A stretch of DNA of 64,000 bases from Geomicrobium sp. JCM 19038 (GTDB lineage: Bacteria; Bacillota; Bacilli; Bacillales; Marinococcaceae), in contig NZ_BAXA01000002.1 in NCBI RefSeq assembly GCF_000698125.1, forward strand, positions 1 to 64,000, given 5' to 3'. Below the pieces are notes generated by a model that saw only the letters and a list, made by a program, of their open reading frames with translations, searched no databases and was not told the origin of the DNA. Positions 54,540-64,000 of this stretch are shown here, one piece after another. The position numbers and the translations under genes were made by a program. Each line of letters begins with the position of its first letter. Within the stretch, counting starts at the first letter, position 1.

Positions 54540-55828
54540 TTGTCATCCATCGTAATTGTAGGTACACAATGGGGAGACGAAGGCAAGGGGAAGATTACAG
54601 ATTACTTATCAGAAAACGCGGAAGTCGTTGCTCGTTATCAAGGTGGCAACAACGCAGGGCATACGATTAAATTTGGTGGAGAAACGTATAAGCTTCACCT
54701 AGTACCGTCAGGGATTTTCTATGATGATAAGATTTGTGTAATTGGAAACGGCATGGTCATCGATCCTAAAGCATTAGTAGAAGAGTTAACTGGATTACAA
54801 GAACGTGGCATTGATACGAGCAATTTGCGTATTAGCAACCGTGCGCATGTGATCCTTCCTTATCATATAAAACAAGATATTGTGGAAGAAGAGAGTAAAG
54901 GCGCAAGCAAAATCGGCACGACGAAAAAAGGTATCGGTCCAGCTTATATGGACAAAGCTGCTCGGATCGGTATTCGCATTGCTGATCTTCTAGAGAAGAC
55001 GGAATTCGAGAGTAAGCTTTCACGTAACTTGATCGAGAAAAACCGTCTATTGGAAAAACTCTATGAGACTAACGGATTTACAGTAGAAGAGATTCTTGAA
55101 GAATACTTTGATTATGGTCAAAAGTTAAAACAATACGTTTGTGATACGTCTGTCGTATTGAATGATGCGATTGATCAAGGTCGACGTGTATTATTCGAGG
55201 GTGCCCAAGGTGTTATGCTTGATATTGATCAAGGAACGTATCCATTCGTTACATCATCAAACCCTATTGCCGGTGGTGTTGCGATCGGTTCAGGTGTTGG
55301 ACCGTCTAAAATTCAGAAAGTTGTTGGGGTTTCAAAAGCATATACGACTCGTGTTGGAGACGGTCCATTCCCGACAGAGCTTATGGATGAAATAGGTGAT
55401 CGCATTCGTAAGATTGGTAACGAATATGGAACGACTACAGGCGACCAAGACGTGTCGGTTGGTTTGATTCCGTCGTTGTACGCCACGCACGTCGCGTAAG
55501 TGGGATTACAGATCTCTCCCTCAACTGTTTAGACGTGCTTTCTGGTCTTGAGACGGTGAAGATTTGTACGGCTTATGAGTACCAAGGGGAACGCCTTGAA
55601 GAATTCCCAGCTAGTCTTAATGTGTTAGCGGAATGTAAACCAGTGTATGAAGAAATGCCAGGGTGGAGCGAGGACATTACAGGAGCGAAATCATTAAGTG
55701 ATCTTCCTGAAAATGCGCGTCACTATGCGGAACGAGTTTCCCAATTAACGAACATTCCACTATCAATTTTCTCTGTAGGACCTGATCGTACACAAACAAA
55801 TGAAGTACGCGGTGTTTGGGGCGTATGA
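54540..55828 (+). CDS. purA: Adenylosuccinate synthetase (frameshifted)
   Basis: First step from IMP to [18 protein letters not shown] phosphate loop, [25 protein letters not shown], and [15 protein letters not shown]. The frame breaks near 55442; restoring one C gives [21 protein letters not shown] and joins [20 protein letters not shown] through [14 protein letters not shown], about 430 residues. The start is TTG 54540 (LSSIVIVGT) after GAGGTGA; an ATG at 54504 would add an atypical extension that includes the ribosome site. Confidence 0.95.
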
Positions 55829-55837
55829 TGATGAATG

Positions 55838-55865
55838 GCCTTCGCTTTTGCGAAGGTCGTTTTTC
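55838..55865 (+). terminator. Terminator of purA
   Basis: CCTTCG pairs with CGAAGG (extended by a G-C pair) and a T-rich tail follows. Confidence 0.7.
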
Positions 55866-55868
55866 TTT

Positions 55869-55884
55869 TGTTTCATGTGAAACT
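55869..55884. other. parS-like site
   Basis: TGTTTCATGTGAAACT differs from the parS consensus TGTTTCACGTGAAACA at two of 16 positions, one central and one terminal. It lies between purA and gabD, about 26 kb from the origin, well within the usual range for Spo0J sites. Binding strength is uncertain, since the central CG is altered. Confidence 0.4.
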
Positions 55885-55924
55885 AGCGTTATACTCTACG
55901 TATGATGTAGAGAGGAGAGATAAG

Positions 55925-57334
55925 ATGAAGCATTTAATTAATGGCGAATGGACAGGAGCAGACCTTGAACAAATTGATGTAACCAACCCTGCAAATGGGA
56001 CGATTGTAGACACCGTTCCAAAGGGTGGCAAAAATGAGGCAAAGCAAGCGGTTGATGCAGCATACGAGGCATTTCGCCCGTGGTCAAAGTTAACCGCAGC
56101 TGAACGTTCAGAGAAGCTTGAAAAGTGGCATAATCTTATCGATAAACATCAAGAAGAATTAGCAACGACGATGACGAAGGAACAAGGCAAGCCAATGAAA
56201 GAATCCCGTGGTGAGATTGGCTATGCAAATTCATTTATTAAATGGTACGCAGAAGAAGGAAAACGTGTTTATGGTGAAACGATTCCAGCGTCAGCTGAGA
56301 ACAAGCGCATTTTCGTAACGAAACAAGCCGTTGGGGTTGTGGCCGTCATTACTCCGTGGAACTTCCCAGCTGCAATGATCACAAGAAAGGTTGCACCAGC
56401 ACTTGCTGTAGGTTGTACAGTCGTCATTAAACCAGCAACTCAAACGCCATTGACGGCTTTGAAACTTGCTGAACTGGCAGTTGAAGCAGGGATTCCTAAA
56501 GGTGTAATCAATGTTATCACTGGTAAGTCGAGTGAAATCTCTGAAGTATGGCAAGATGACACGCGCGTACGTAAATTAACGTTTACAGGTTCTACAGAAG
56601 TTGGCCGTACGTTAATGGAGGGCGCGTCAAAGAACATTAAGAAAATCTCATTAGAGCTCGGTGGTCATGCCCCGCTCATCGTTTTGGAAGACGCTGACTT
56701 AGATAATGCAGCTGAACAAGCGGTTGCGTCGAAGTTCCGTAACGCTGGTCAGACGTGTGTATGTGCAAACCGTATTTACGTTGCAGAGTCCGTCGAGAAA
56801 GAATTTACTGAAAAACTAAAAGTGCTCGTTGAACAACTAAAAGTTGGTGACGGTCTTGATGATGAGACGGATATCGGACCACTCATTGACTCAGATGCTG
56901 TTGATAAAGTGCTATCGCAAATTGAAGATGCAAAGTCACAAGGAGCGAAGGTCATTACTGGCGGTGAGAAAATCGGTAAGTTATTCTTAACACCAACAGT
57001 TATGACAGGGATAACAGAAGAGATGGCTTGTATGAACGACGAAACGTTCGGGCCACTCGCCCCGATTGCTACATTTAAGACCGATGAAGAAGCAATCCAA
57101 AGAGCGAACGATACTATTTATGGTCTTGCAGCGTATTTATTTACAAGTGATATCGGTAAGGCGGTACGTTTAAGTGAGGACCTTGAATATGGAATTGTCG
57201 GTTTAAACGATGGTGGTCCATCCACTGCTCAGGCACCTTTTGGAGGATGGAAACAGAGTGGTATTGGTCGTGAAGGCGGACATCACGGATTAGAAGAATA
57301 TATAGAAACAAAGTACATCTCTCTAAAAATTTAA
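55925..57334 (+). CDS. gabD: Succinate-semialdehyde dehydrogenase, NAD(P)-dependent
   Basis: 469 residues, aldehyde dehydrogenase family. PWNFPAAMITRKVAPALAVG cofactor region, FTGSTEVG, catalytic Glu in SLELGGHAP and catalytic Cys in GQTCVCANRIYV. The neighbouring second cysteine and the overall pattern favour GabD over other aldehyde dehydrogenases; the exact substrate remains an inference. ATG 55925 follows AGAGGAGAG. Not part of the conserved oriC set, and no GABA transaminase or permease is adjacent. Confidence 0.87.
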   Translation: MKHLINGEWTGADLEQIDVTNPANGTIVDTVPKGGKNEAKQAVDAAYEAFRPWSKLTAAERSEKLEKWHNLIDKHQEELATTMTKEQGKPMKESRGEIGYANSFIKWYAEEGKRVYGETIPASAENKRIFVTKQAVGVVAVITPWNFPAAMITRKVAPALAVGCTVVIKPATQTPLTALKLAELAVEAGIPKGVINVITGKSSEISEVWQDDTRVRKLTFTGSTEVGRTLMEGASKNIKKISLELGGHAPLIVLEDADLDNAAEQAVASKFRNAGQTCVCANRIYVAESVEKEFTEKLKVLVEQLKVGDGLDDETDIGPLIDSDAVDKVLSQIEDAKSQGAKVITGGEKIGKLFLTPTVMTGITEEMACMNDETFGPLAPIATFKTDEEAIQRANDTIYGLAAYLFTSDIGKAVRLSEDLEYGIVGLNDGGPSTAQAPFGGWKQSGIGREGGHHGLEEYIETKYISLKI

Positions 57335-57347
57335 TGAATGGATGAGA

Positions 57348-57387
57348 GAAAACTCACTCGCCTAGAAAAAGGCGGGTGAGTTTTTTA
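57348..57387. terminator. Bidirectional terminator between gabD and GNAT gene
   Basis: AAACTCACTCGCCT pairs with AGGCGGGTGAGTTT (one G-U) with T runs on both sides, between convergent genes. Confidence 0.85.
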
Positions 57388-57879
57388 GATCGCTTTTTCA
57401 TAGTAGAAGAACGGCTCTTCTCGTGCTTCTGTTTGGAGTTCTCCTACTTGAGAATAACCAAGTTTTTGGAAAAGCTTCTGTGCTTTTGTATTTAATGAAT
57501 ACGTATCGATTTTGATTGATTTTAGCTGTTGATTTAACGCTTCTGTTTCTGCAAAACGAAAGAGTGTTTCAGCAATACCTTTGTTGCGTACTGTTGGGTT
57601 AACCGCGAGGCGATGTAGCGTAATAGAGTCTGTATCAAGATGGCGCCACGAAAGTTGATGGTACTCTTTGGCAAACTCTTGATTGATAACGATAAACCCT
57701 TCAATTCGTTCTTCGACGTAAACATAAAGCGACTTCTTCTTTATATCCTGTGCAAAATGGTGAAGTGTAGGGTACTCTTCATTCCATTGGTCGCTTCCTT
57801 CTTCATTCATTAGCTTTGTTGCTTTTTTGGCTATCGCAACAACACCAGAGAGGTCTTCCATTCCTGCAAGTCTAATCAT
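57385..57879 (-). CDS. GNAT family N-acetyltransferase
   Basis: About 164 residues. The acetyl-CoA motif is LAVNPTVRNKGIAETLFRFAE (Q/RxxGxG/A type, here RNKGIA), followed by KIDTYSLNTKAQKLFQKLGY. The acceptor substrate is unknown. ATG 57879 has GGGGAGTG upstream; the longer reading to 58008 crosses the divergent promoter region of the next gene. Confidence 0.88.
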   Translation of the reverse strand: MIRLAGMEDLSGVVAIAKKATKLMNEEGSDQWNEEYPTLHHFAQDIKKKSLYVYVEERIEGFIVINQEFAKEYHQLSWRHLDTDSITLHRLAVNPTVRNKGIAETLFRFAETEALNQQLKSIKIDTYSLNTKAQKLFQKLGYSQVGELQTEAREEPFFYYEKAI

Positions 57880-58057
57880 GATGTGCACTCCCCATTTGAA
57901 AACTACGTACAAGTATAGCGCGGAAAAAAGCGATTGACGAGAGAAAAATATCGGCACGTAAAATTGAATTTTTTTGAAAAGTGTTGACAAATGCTTTGTC
58001 ACTCGCATAAAATACAGTCAGATAAAGTTGACCGAGTAAGAAAGGCGTGATGTGTAA

Positions 58058-58534
58058 ATGAAAGAAATATTTGTAATGACGACGTATGAGCAAGTACGTG
58101 CCGTTAGTGATTCGTTCCGTAGTCGAATGTTAGTGAACTTCGGTACACAACCATTGACGGGGCAACAATTAGCGGAGAAATTAGACATCTCACGTTCCAA
58201 AATCCATTATCACTTAAATGAACTCGAAAAGAATGGGATTATTGAAATTGTGCGTCGAGAAGAGAAAAATGGCATTATGCAGAAGTTTTATCAACCAGTC
58301 GCAAAATCGTACATCGTTGACGATAAGCTTTTAGACTTTTTCGGGGGGAGTGATTTGCGATCTAAAGGAAGTATGACGAATACGTTTAGAGGTGACCAAG
58401 AAACATTCGAGAAATTTATGAAACGCGTGAACGATGATTTTCAAAATGCGTTAGGTGAATATTCTACTGATGATCCTTATTTATCCGAATACGTTTTACA
58501 TGTTGATTGGTATAAAAAAGACAACAACTCCTGA
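58058..58534 (+). CDS. ArsR-type winged helix regulator
   Basis: 158 residues. The HTH region is VRAVSDSFRSRMLVNFG, then LAEKLDISRSKIHYHLNELEKNGII, typical of ArsR-like regulators with an extra C-terminal domain (about residues 90-158) instead of metal cysteines. It lies 90 bases upstream of a drug-efflux type gene on the same strand, a common regulator and pump pairing. AAAGGCGTGATG lies before the start. Confidence 0.85.
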   Translation: MKEIFVMTTYEQVRAVSDSFRSRMLVNFGTQPLTGQQLAEKLDISRSKIHYHLNELEKNGIIEIVRREEKNGIMQKFYQPVAKSYIVDDKLLDFFGGSDLRSKGSMTNTFRGDQETFEKFMKRVNDDFQNALGEYSTDDPYLSEYVLHVDWYKKDNNS

Positions 58535-58625
58535 AAGCCTATGTTCGTGCATAGGCATTTGTTTTAGCCCAACGGTCAATAAAAATGAACGGTGTAAATA
58601 AATAAAAACGAGAGAGGTTATTCAC

Positions 58626-59881
58626 ATGAAAAATATTCTTACTAATTTTAATTTTATGATTTTATTGTTGAGCCGATGTGCTTCGAATGCTGGGAGCAGT
58701 CTGTATTCAATCGCTGCGATGTGGCTCGTATATGAATTGAGTGGCTCGTCAATGTACTCGGGTCTTGCATTATTTTTAACGCAAATGCCAGCGCTACTAC
58801 AAATTGTACTTGGACCAGTCATTGATCGTTTTCAACTCAAGAAATTACTCGTATTCACTCAATGCATTCAAGTGTTTATGCTACTCGTCTTACCGCTCGC
58901 GTATGCTTTTGGTTTTTTAACGGTTGCACTTGTTTTGACTGTGATGCCAGTCGTCTCTCTTTGTAATCAGTTCCTCTATCCTGCACAATTGACCTTACTT
59001 CCGAAGATTTTAAAGAAAGACCAACTTACGACGGGCAACTCGTTGTTCTCAGTCGCCTATCAAGGGACAGACGTATTGTTTACCGCGTTTGCAGGAATCA
59101 TTATTGCAGTTGTTGGCGGTGTGGCAATATTCTATGTAAACAGTGCAACGTTTTATTCTCTGCGTTGTTGTTAATGCAATTACGCTTACCAAAGCAAAAG
59201 CAACGAGATAAAAACGATGAACAGCGGACAGTTAAACAGCTAGTAAAAGGGTATGGTGAACAATTAGGGGAAGGTTTACGTGTACTAAAACAATCGTTCT
59301 TTAGCCGCCTACTTATCGGAATTCTCGTCGTAAACTTTGCGATTGCAGGTGTGTTTGCGATTCTTCCTGGATTTAGTTCTACGTATGGTAACGTTGATTT
59401 CTATGGTATGCTGCTCGCAGCTAGTGGGCTAGGAACAATTATTGGAGCGGCATGTGTGTCACTCTTCAAGTTGCAACGAGTACCAATTGCAATTTTATAT
59501 GCAACACTTCTTAGTGTGACTGGTCTATGTTTTATTGCGATGGCGATCGGTGGCCATCCAGCTGTCGTATTGCTATTGTTTGTGTTCGCATTCATTCCTG
59601 CTGGTAGCATAAACGTCATTGCTTTTGTGATGATCCAATCGGCTGTAGAAGAACATTTACTTGGAAGAGTTATGGCTGCGGTCATGGGAATTGCTGCGGG
59701 TATTGCCCCACTCGGTTCTTTAATTGGCGGTGCTATTGGATCTTGGTTTAGCTATGGTGTGGTCATTGTAACTTCAGGATTGTTGCTACTCAGTGTCGCC
59801 CTATATTGGATTTTAAGCAAAAAAATGCGACGTCTACCGGCGACCCAAGAATTATCGACAGATCTGTTCCAAGCTGGATAA
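58626..59881 (+). CDS. MFS transporter, efflux type (frameshifted)
   Basis: About 418 residues when rejoined. First helix ILLLSRCASNAGSSLYSIAA, loop 2-3 PVIDRFQLKKLL, and about twelve membrane segments in two halves. The frame breaks near 59160 (FYSLRCC); adding one base continues ALLLMQLRLPKQKQ and then the second half (SAVEEHLLGRVMAAVMGIAAGIAPLGSLIGG). It is of the enterobactin-exporter/macrolide-efflux type (MFS_3). Substrate unknown; probably controlled by the upstream ArsR-type protein. Likely sequencing deletion. Confidence 0.86.
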
Positions 59882-59967
59882 GTCCCTTAGCATTTGGTTA
59901 TAATGATAGTGGTGAGAAGGGCAATCTCTCTTATAACAAAGTTCTACAAAGAACTTCAAAAAAAGCA

Positions 59968-59996
59968 TTGCATAAATTTATTTGGCGTGCTAAGAT
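59968..59996 (+). promoter_or_regulatory. Promoter of the tRNA cluster
   Basis: TTGCAT (59968-59973), 17 bases, TAAGAT (59991-59996), 29 bases before tRNA-Lys. Confidence 0.65.
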
Positions 59997-60024
59997 AAGT
60001 CTTGTCCTTCGATAGGAAGTAGTT

Positions 60025-60100
60025 GAGCCATTAGCTCAGTTGGTAGAGCATCTGACTTTTAATCAGAGGGTCGGAGGTTCGAGTCCTCCATGGCTCACCA
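60025..60100 (+). tRNA. tRNA-Lys (anticodon UUU)
   Basis: 76 nt with encoded CCA. GAGCCAT/ATGGCTC acceptor, TAGCTCAGTTGGTAGAGCA D-arm, anticodon loop ACTTTTAAT, T-arm GGTTCGAGTCC. Confidence 0.97.
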
Positions 60101-60210
60101 TTTACATATTGTAAACAGATCAGCTACGAGAAGGAAAGAGTAAGTGTATTACCAAGTACACAACTCGAACGAAGCAGTTGAAGAGATTCGACACTTATTT
60201 TTTGAAATAT

Positions 60211-60286
60211 GGGCCTGTGGTGTAGCGGTTAACATGCCTGCCTGTCACGCAGGAGATCGCGGGTTCGATTCCCGTCAGGCCCGCCA
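60211..60286 (+). tRNA. tRNA-Asp (anticodon GUC)
   Basis: 76 nt with encoded CCA. Acceptor GGGCCTG pairs with CAGGCCC, discriminator G, anticodon loop CTGTCAC, T-arm GGTTCGATTCC. Confidence 0.97.
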
Positions 60287-60294
60287 TTTTAATT

Positions 60295-60370
60295 GGCTCG
60301 ATAGCTCAGTTGGTAGAGCAGTAGACTGAAAATCTACGTGTCGGCGGTTCGATTCCGTCTCGAGCCACCA
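60295..60370 (+). tRNA. tRNA-Phe (anticodon GAA)
   Basis: 76 nt with encoded CCA. GGCTCGA/TCGAGCC acceptor, D-arm TAGCTCAGTTGGTAGAGCA, anticodon loop CTGAAAA. Only eight bases separate it from tRNA-Asp, so both come from one transcript. Confidence 0.97.
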
Positions 60371-60439
60371 TTTGATTGTCTGTCATTCGTATATTCAATC
60401 AAATCACTTACGACAACTTATGAAGCAGTATTAAGCTAG

Positions 60440-60467
60440 ACCCCGAATGTATAATTCGGGGTTTTTT
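60440..60467 (+). terminator. Terminator of the tRNA cluster
   Basis: CCCCGAAT pairs with ATTCGGGG and six T follow. Confidence 0.9.
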
Positions 60468-60569
60468 CTTATTTGAATTGAAGCGCTATGGTACAATAGA
60501 AGCGCGAAACATTTATACCAATCGTACTTGTATAGTATGACTACAATTGAAAGAATAGAGGCGATCATA

Positions 60570-61274
60570 ATGAACGAAAAAATACTCGTTGTTGATGATG
60601 AAAAGCCAATTGCGGATATATTAGAGTTCTCTTTGAAAAAAGAAGGATTTGAAGTTGAAGTGGCTTACGACGGTGACGAAGCCCTACAAAAAGTACATGA
60701 TTTTCAACCAGAATTGATTTTATTAGATATTATGCTTCCAAACCGTGATGGGATGGAAGTTTGTCGGGAAGTTCGTAAAGATTACGACATGCCAATCATT
60801 ATGCTTACTGCTAAAGATTCAGAGATCGACAAAGTACTTGGGCTTGAACTAGGTGCCGATGATTATGTAACGAAACCATTTAGTACACGTGAGCTTCTCG
60901 CGCGCGTGAAGGCGAACATTCGTCGCCTCCAAGCGGTTCCTCAAAACGATAAGCAAAAGAGTGGCGAAATGGAAATCGGTGGTCTAACGATTGATCCAGA
61001 AGCGTACCTCGTACGAAAACGAGGAGAGCCAATTGAACTTACGCACCGAGAGTTTGAATTAATTCATTACCTCGCTCGTCATCTTGGACAAGTAATGACT
61101 CGTGAACATCTGCTCCAGTCAGTATGGGGATATGATTATTTTGGAGATGTTCGTACGGTTGACGTTACCGTTCGAAGATTAAGAGAGAAAGTTGAAGACA
61201 ACCCTAGCTATCCACTTTGGATAATTACGAGAAGGGGAGTCGGTTACTATTTGCGTCACCCTGAACAGGAGTAG
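60570..61274 (+). CDS. walR: Response regulator WalR
   Basis: 234 residues, OmpR family. Receiver domain with phosphorylation site D53 ([13 protein letters not shown]), acidic pair D9-D10, K in VTKPFS. The C-terminal winged helix carries [20 protein letters not shown] and [14 protein letters not shown]. WalR controls wall hydrolase genes and is essential in B. subtilis. ATG 60570 ([11 protein letters not shown]) has GAGG upstream; 14 extra residues upstream are not supported. Confidence 0.98.
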   Translation: MNEKILVVDDEKPIADILEFSLKKEGFEVEVAYDGDEALQKVHDFQPELILLDIMLPNRDGMEVCREVRKDYDMPIIMLTAKDSEIDKVLGLELGADDYVTKPFSTRELLARVKANIRRLQAVPQNDKQKSGEMEIGGLTIDPEAYLVRKRGEPIELTHREFELIHYLARHLGQVMTREHLLQSVWGYDYFGDVRTVDVTVRRLREKVEDNPSYPLWIITRRGVGYYLRHPEQE

Positions 61275-61282
61275 TGTAGTGG

Positions 61283-63136
61283 ATGGAGAAGTTCCGGAAC
61301 TTTTTTAAGTCGTTCCAATTCAAGCTGATTGCGATTTATGTGTTGCTTCTTCTTATTGCAACGCAAATTATTGGCGCGACTTTCATGACGACTTTAGAGA
61401 GTCAAACGATACAGAATTACAATGATTATCTTGAAGATCGTGCAAGTTTGCTTGCAAACAATGCAGCTGAGATTCTAACAGAGCCTCGCTCTGATGAAGA
61501 TGGGGATGTGCAGCTGCAAATCCGTCAAGAAATGAACGACCAAGTCAATTTATTGTTTAGCGATATTAATGAGTTCGTTGAAATTGTGGACAATAACTAC
61601 ACGATTATTACCTCTCATGATTCTGACCTTGTTGGGCGTTTGAACAACAACATTCAGATTTACCGAGCGATGGCAGGTTATGAGCAAGCGCCAGAAACGT
61701 TTCAAAACCCTGATACCGGCGACCGAACGAGGGTCATCATTGAGAAGATAGAAGGCAACAATGATGAGATCATCGGCATTGCTCATATTCGTGCATCGCT
61801 TGAGGGTACGTATGAAGAAGTAACTGAAATTAGTAGTATCTTTACGTGGAGTGCGGTCATTGCACTCATCATTACTGCAATTATTGGTATTTTGCTTTCA
61901 CGAACGATTACAAGACCGGTACTTGATATGCAAAAACAAGCAAGTCGTATGAGTGAAGGTGACTTTAGCCGACAAGTGCGTGTGTATGGAAGTGACGAAA
62001 TCGGAAAATTAGCCACTTCATTTAATACACTAACACTCAGTTTAAAAGAGGCCAACGCAACGACTGAAGGCGAACGAAGGAAGCTTAGTTCGGTGTTGTC
62101 ACATATGACAGATGGCGTTATTGCGACGGATGAACTTGGAAGGATTATCTTGCTTAATCGACAAGCAGAGATTTTATTAAGCATGTCGAGTGAGGAAGCA
62201 ATGGGTCAATCACTTCCAGAGATCTTGAAGTTATCTGAGCATTTAACACCAAGTAAACTCTATGACTACTCGGAGTCAATGATCTTAGATTTCAGTGATG
62301 GGGATGGAAGTTACTTGCTTGAAGCGAACTTTTCGGTCATTCGTCATGAGGATGGACCGATTACTGGGTTGATTACCGTTCTTCACGATGTAACAGAACA
62401 AGAGAAAATTGCACAAGAACGACGTGAATTCGTTGCAAACGTATCTCATGAACTGCGTACACCACTAACCACATTAAAGAGCTACATGGAGGCACTCGAA
62501 GACGGTGCGCTACATGATCAAGAGTTGGCTCCTCGGTTTTTAGGTGTCGCTCAAACGGAAACTGAGCGAATGATTCGTCTCGTTAATGACCTTCTACAGC
62601 TTTCTAAGATGGATCGTGACGATGTGAGATTAAACAAACACCATTACAACTTAATTGCTTGGTTGCATGAAGTTCTCGATCGCTTTGAAATGATGGTAAA
62701 AGACAAGAATATTGAGTTCGTACGTAAGTTGCCAACATACCCAGTGCGAATTGAAATCGATCGCGACAAAATGACACAAGTGATCGACAATATTATTTCT
62801 AATGCTATTAAATACTCACCAGACGGTGGAACCATTACTGTTGGGACCGATTTACATGAAGACGGTGCCACGATCTTCGTAAAAGATGAAGGAATGGGAA
62901 TTCCTCGAGAAAATCAACATAAGATTTTCCAACGTTTTTATCGAGTCGATAAAGCTCGTGCAAGAAACCTTGGTGGAACAGGACTGGGCTTAGCAATTGC
63001 AAAGGAAATGGTAGAAGCTCATGGAGGTACAATCGGCGTATCGAGCGAATTGCGCCAAGGTACAATGATTACCATCAACTTCCTTATACGAGTATCTATG
63101 AGGAAAGTAGGTGGGAAGAGTGACAGAGCGAATTAA
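61283..63136 (+). CDS. walK: Sensor histidine kinase WalK
   Basis: 617 residues. Membrane helix about 13-33, extracellular Cache-like domain to about 180, second helix about 183-205 (VIALIITAIIGILLSRTITR), HAMP, PAS (SVLSHMTDGVIATDELGRII), HisKA with H389 in VSHELRTPLTT, and the ATPase boxes NIISNAIKYSPDGG, DEGMGIP and GGTGLGLAI. It phosphorylates WalR in response to wall status. Starts nine bases after walR. Confidence 0.97.
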   Translation: MEKFRNFFKSFQFKLIAIYVLLLLIATQIIGATFMTTLESQTIQNYNDYLEDRASLLANNAAEILTEPRSDEDGDVQLQIRQEMNDQVNLLFSDINEFVEIVDNNYTIITSHDSDLVGRLNNNIQIYRAMAGYEQAPETFQNPDTGDRTRVIIEKIEGNNDEIIGIAHIRASLEGTYEEVTEISSIFTWSAVIALIITAIIGILLSRTITRPVLDMQKQASRMSEGDFSRQVRVYGSDEIGKLATSFNTLTLSLKEANATTEGERRKLSSVLSHMTDGVIATDELGRIILLNRQAEILLSMSSEEAMGQSLPEILKLSEHLTPSKLYDYSESMILDFSDGDGSYLLEANFSVIRHEDGPITGLITVLHDVTEQEKIAQERREFVANVSHELRTPLTTLKSYMEALEDGALHDQELAPRFLGVAQTETERMIRLVNDLLQLSKMDRDDVRLNKHHYNLIAWLHEVLDRFEMMVKDKNIEFVRKLPTYPVRIEIDRDKMTQVIDNIISNAIKYSPDGGTITVGTDLHEDGATIFVKDEGMGIPRENQHKIFQRFYRVDKARARNLGGTGLGLAIAKEMVEAHGGTIGVSSELRQGTMITINFLIRVSMRKVGGKSDRAN

Positions 63137-64000
63137 ATCGTTGGTTCTAATCGTGTTGATTGCCACGAGCCTTATACTTACGTGGCAATTGTGGACATAC
63201 CAACCGAATTTAGAAGAGTTGGATGAAGCAAGTAGCACGACGGAAAGTATCGGTGACACCATTCAACTTGAAGACGTTGTACGCCCTTCCAACCTCATGT
63301 ATAGCGTTGGTGATGAGAAGCGTATGTCGTACGGAAATGCAGATGATTTAACGGAAGAAGTCGTTGATGATCTGTACAACTTAGATTTATGGAATTTCGT
63401 GCTTGTTGATGAAGTGTATGATCAAGAAGATGTCTATCCTGGTCAAGATTACATTGAATTGATTTACCCCGCAGGTATTCCAGCAGAGTTGTTGCAGTCG
63501 TTTGTTGGCCGAGAAGAAGAGCTAGACCTTGTTGATCTTTCAACAGAATTTGATCGAATTCTTCTTTTTGCTAGTGGAGATGAAGTTGTTGCCAGATTCG
63601 TATCGTTTCAACCTCAATTGTACTTGGAAGCTTATGTTGATTTGAATATGAATGTGTTTATTAATGATTATTTACTAAGCAATCATCATGAGGATACATT
63701 TTCGGTATATAGCGAAATGGTCGCTCCACACGGCAGTCGATTAGAAAAGCCGATTTATTTGCCATTAGAGCAAGTTGACTTTATGCGTCGTAGCTATGAA
63801 ATTGATGGTAGTAATTATATTGCTCCAAGTGCGTTTGAAGAATTGCTTTTTGAAGATGAGACGATTCAGGTCGATCGTGAGAATTACATTGCCAGCTCTG
63901 AACAGATGAGTGTAACAAATAATTTATTTATGGAGTATATTAATGCCACTTCTCCAGCTTCCGTGCGGGAGAACCCTGAACACGTGACGTTACAGGCTTT
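63120..64000 (+). CDS. walH: WalH (YycH), regulator of WalK; cut by window end
   Basis: An open frame of 293 codons with no stop before the edge. GTG 63120 follows AGGTGGGAAGA and overlaps walK by 17 bases. One N-terminal membrane helix (LVLIVLIATSLILTWQLW) then a large extracytoplasmic domain, with the pattern DVVRPSNLMYSVGDEKRMSY typical of YycH. In B. subtilis YycH and YycI dampen WalK at the membrane. The C-terminus is outside the window. Confidence 0.93.
   Translation, partial: MTERIKSLVLIVLIATSLILTWQLWTYQPNLEELDEASSTTESIGDTIQLEDVVRPSNLMYSVGDEKRMSYGNADDLTEEVVDDLYNLDLWNFVLVDEVYDQEDVYPGQDYIELIYPAGIPAELLQSFVGREEELDLVDLSTEFDRILLFASGDEVVARFVSFQPQLYLEAYVDLNMNVFINDYLLSNHHEDTFSVYSEMVAPHGSRLEKPIYLPLEQVDFMRRSYEIDGSNYIAPSAFEELLFEDETIQVDRENYIASSEQMSVTNNLFMEYINATSPASVRENPEHVTLQA

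Noticed and set aside
63295-63543. Minus-strand frame opposite walH
   Set aside because: The plus strand encodes a clear WalH; the opposite frame has no motif or start signal.

Overview
The window is the replication-origin region of a Bacillaceae chromosome (Firmicutes; probably an alkaliphilic or salt-tolerant Bacillus relative, judging by gene content and by acidic tails and linkers; the genus cannot be fixed from the sequence). The evidence is the gene order dnaX-ebfC-recR-yaaL-bofA, guaB-yaaC-gyrA-gyrB-remB-recF-yaaA-dnaN-dnaA, then rpmH-rnpA-spoIIIJ-khpB-mnmE-mnmG-rsmG-noc-soj-spo0J, and rpsF-ssb-rpsR-yybS-gdpP-rplI-dnaC-purA-walRKH, which matches the Bacillus subtilis oriC neighbourhood.

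Layout. oriC lies at about 27.96-30.0 kb and is bipartite: DnaA-box clusters sit upstream of dnaA (29.7-29.95 kb) and between dnaA and dnaN (28.02-28.12 kb). The second cluster is followed by TAG trinucleotide repeats and an AT-rich stretch that look like a DnaA-trio unwinding site. Left of the origin nearly all genes are on the minus strand, right of it nearly all on the plus strand, so transcription follows replication. Exceptions on the left are a stress-type protein, malate synthase G (5.3-8.1 kb) and yaaC. Exceptions on the right are yyaC, a padR-DUF4188 pair and a GNAT gene. The left end (1-160) carries tandem rRNA-type promoters pointing off the window. RNA genes are the large SRP RNA (3.56-3.83 kb), tRNA-Ser(UGA), and tRNA-Lys/Asp/Phe (60.0-60.4 kb). 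serS has a T-box leader.

Genes added to the conserved core are panD, glcB, an appDFABC-type oligopeptide ABC transporter with an adjacent Lrp-type regulator, a class III aminotransferase, membrane proteins of the DUF554, YczE and YkvI types, padR-DUF4188, a broken NERD-domain gene, gabD, and an ArsR-MFS pair. The core genes cover initiation (DnaA, DnaN, RecF, DnaC, Ssb, gyrase, DnaX), origin segregation and nucleoid occlusion (Soj, Spo0J, Noc), tRNA modification (TadA, MnmE, MnmG), rRNA methylation (RsmG), c-di-AMP breakdown (GdpP) and cell-wall control (WalRKH).

Quality warning: at least twelve otherwise intact genes, several of them essential (dnaX twice, guaB, dnaC), are broken by single missing bases, mostly in short homopolymers. 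I treat these as sequencing deletions and give the reconstructed gene spans. The NERD gene is different: it also has two in-frame nonsense codons and looks truly decayed. I found no CRISPR array, prophage, intact insertion sequence or obviously new multi-gene system. The most interesting signals are non-coding: the DnaA-trio site, a DnaA-box cluster between khpB and mnmE, leader hairpins before dnaA and dnaN, a four-armed inverted repeat upstream of rpsF, and a parS-like site.
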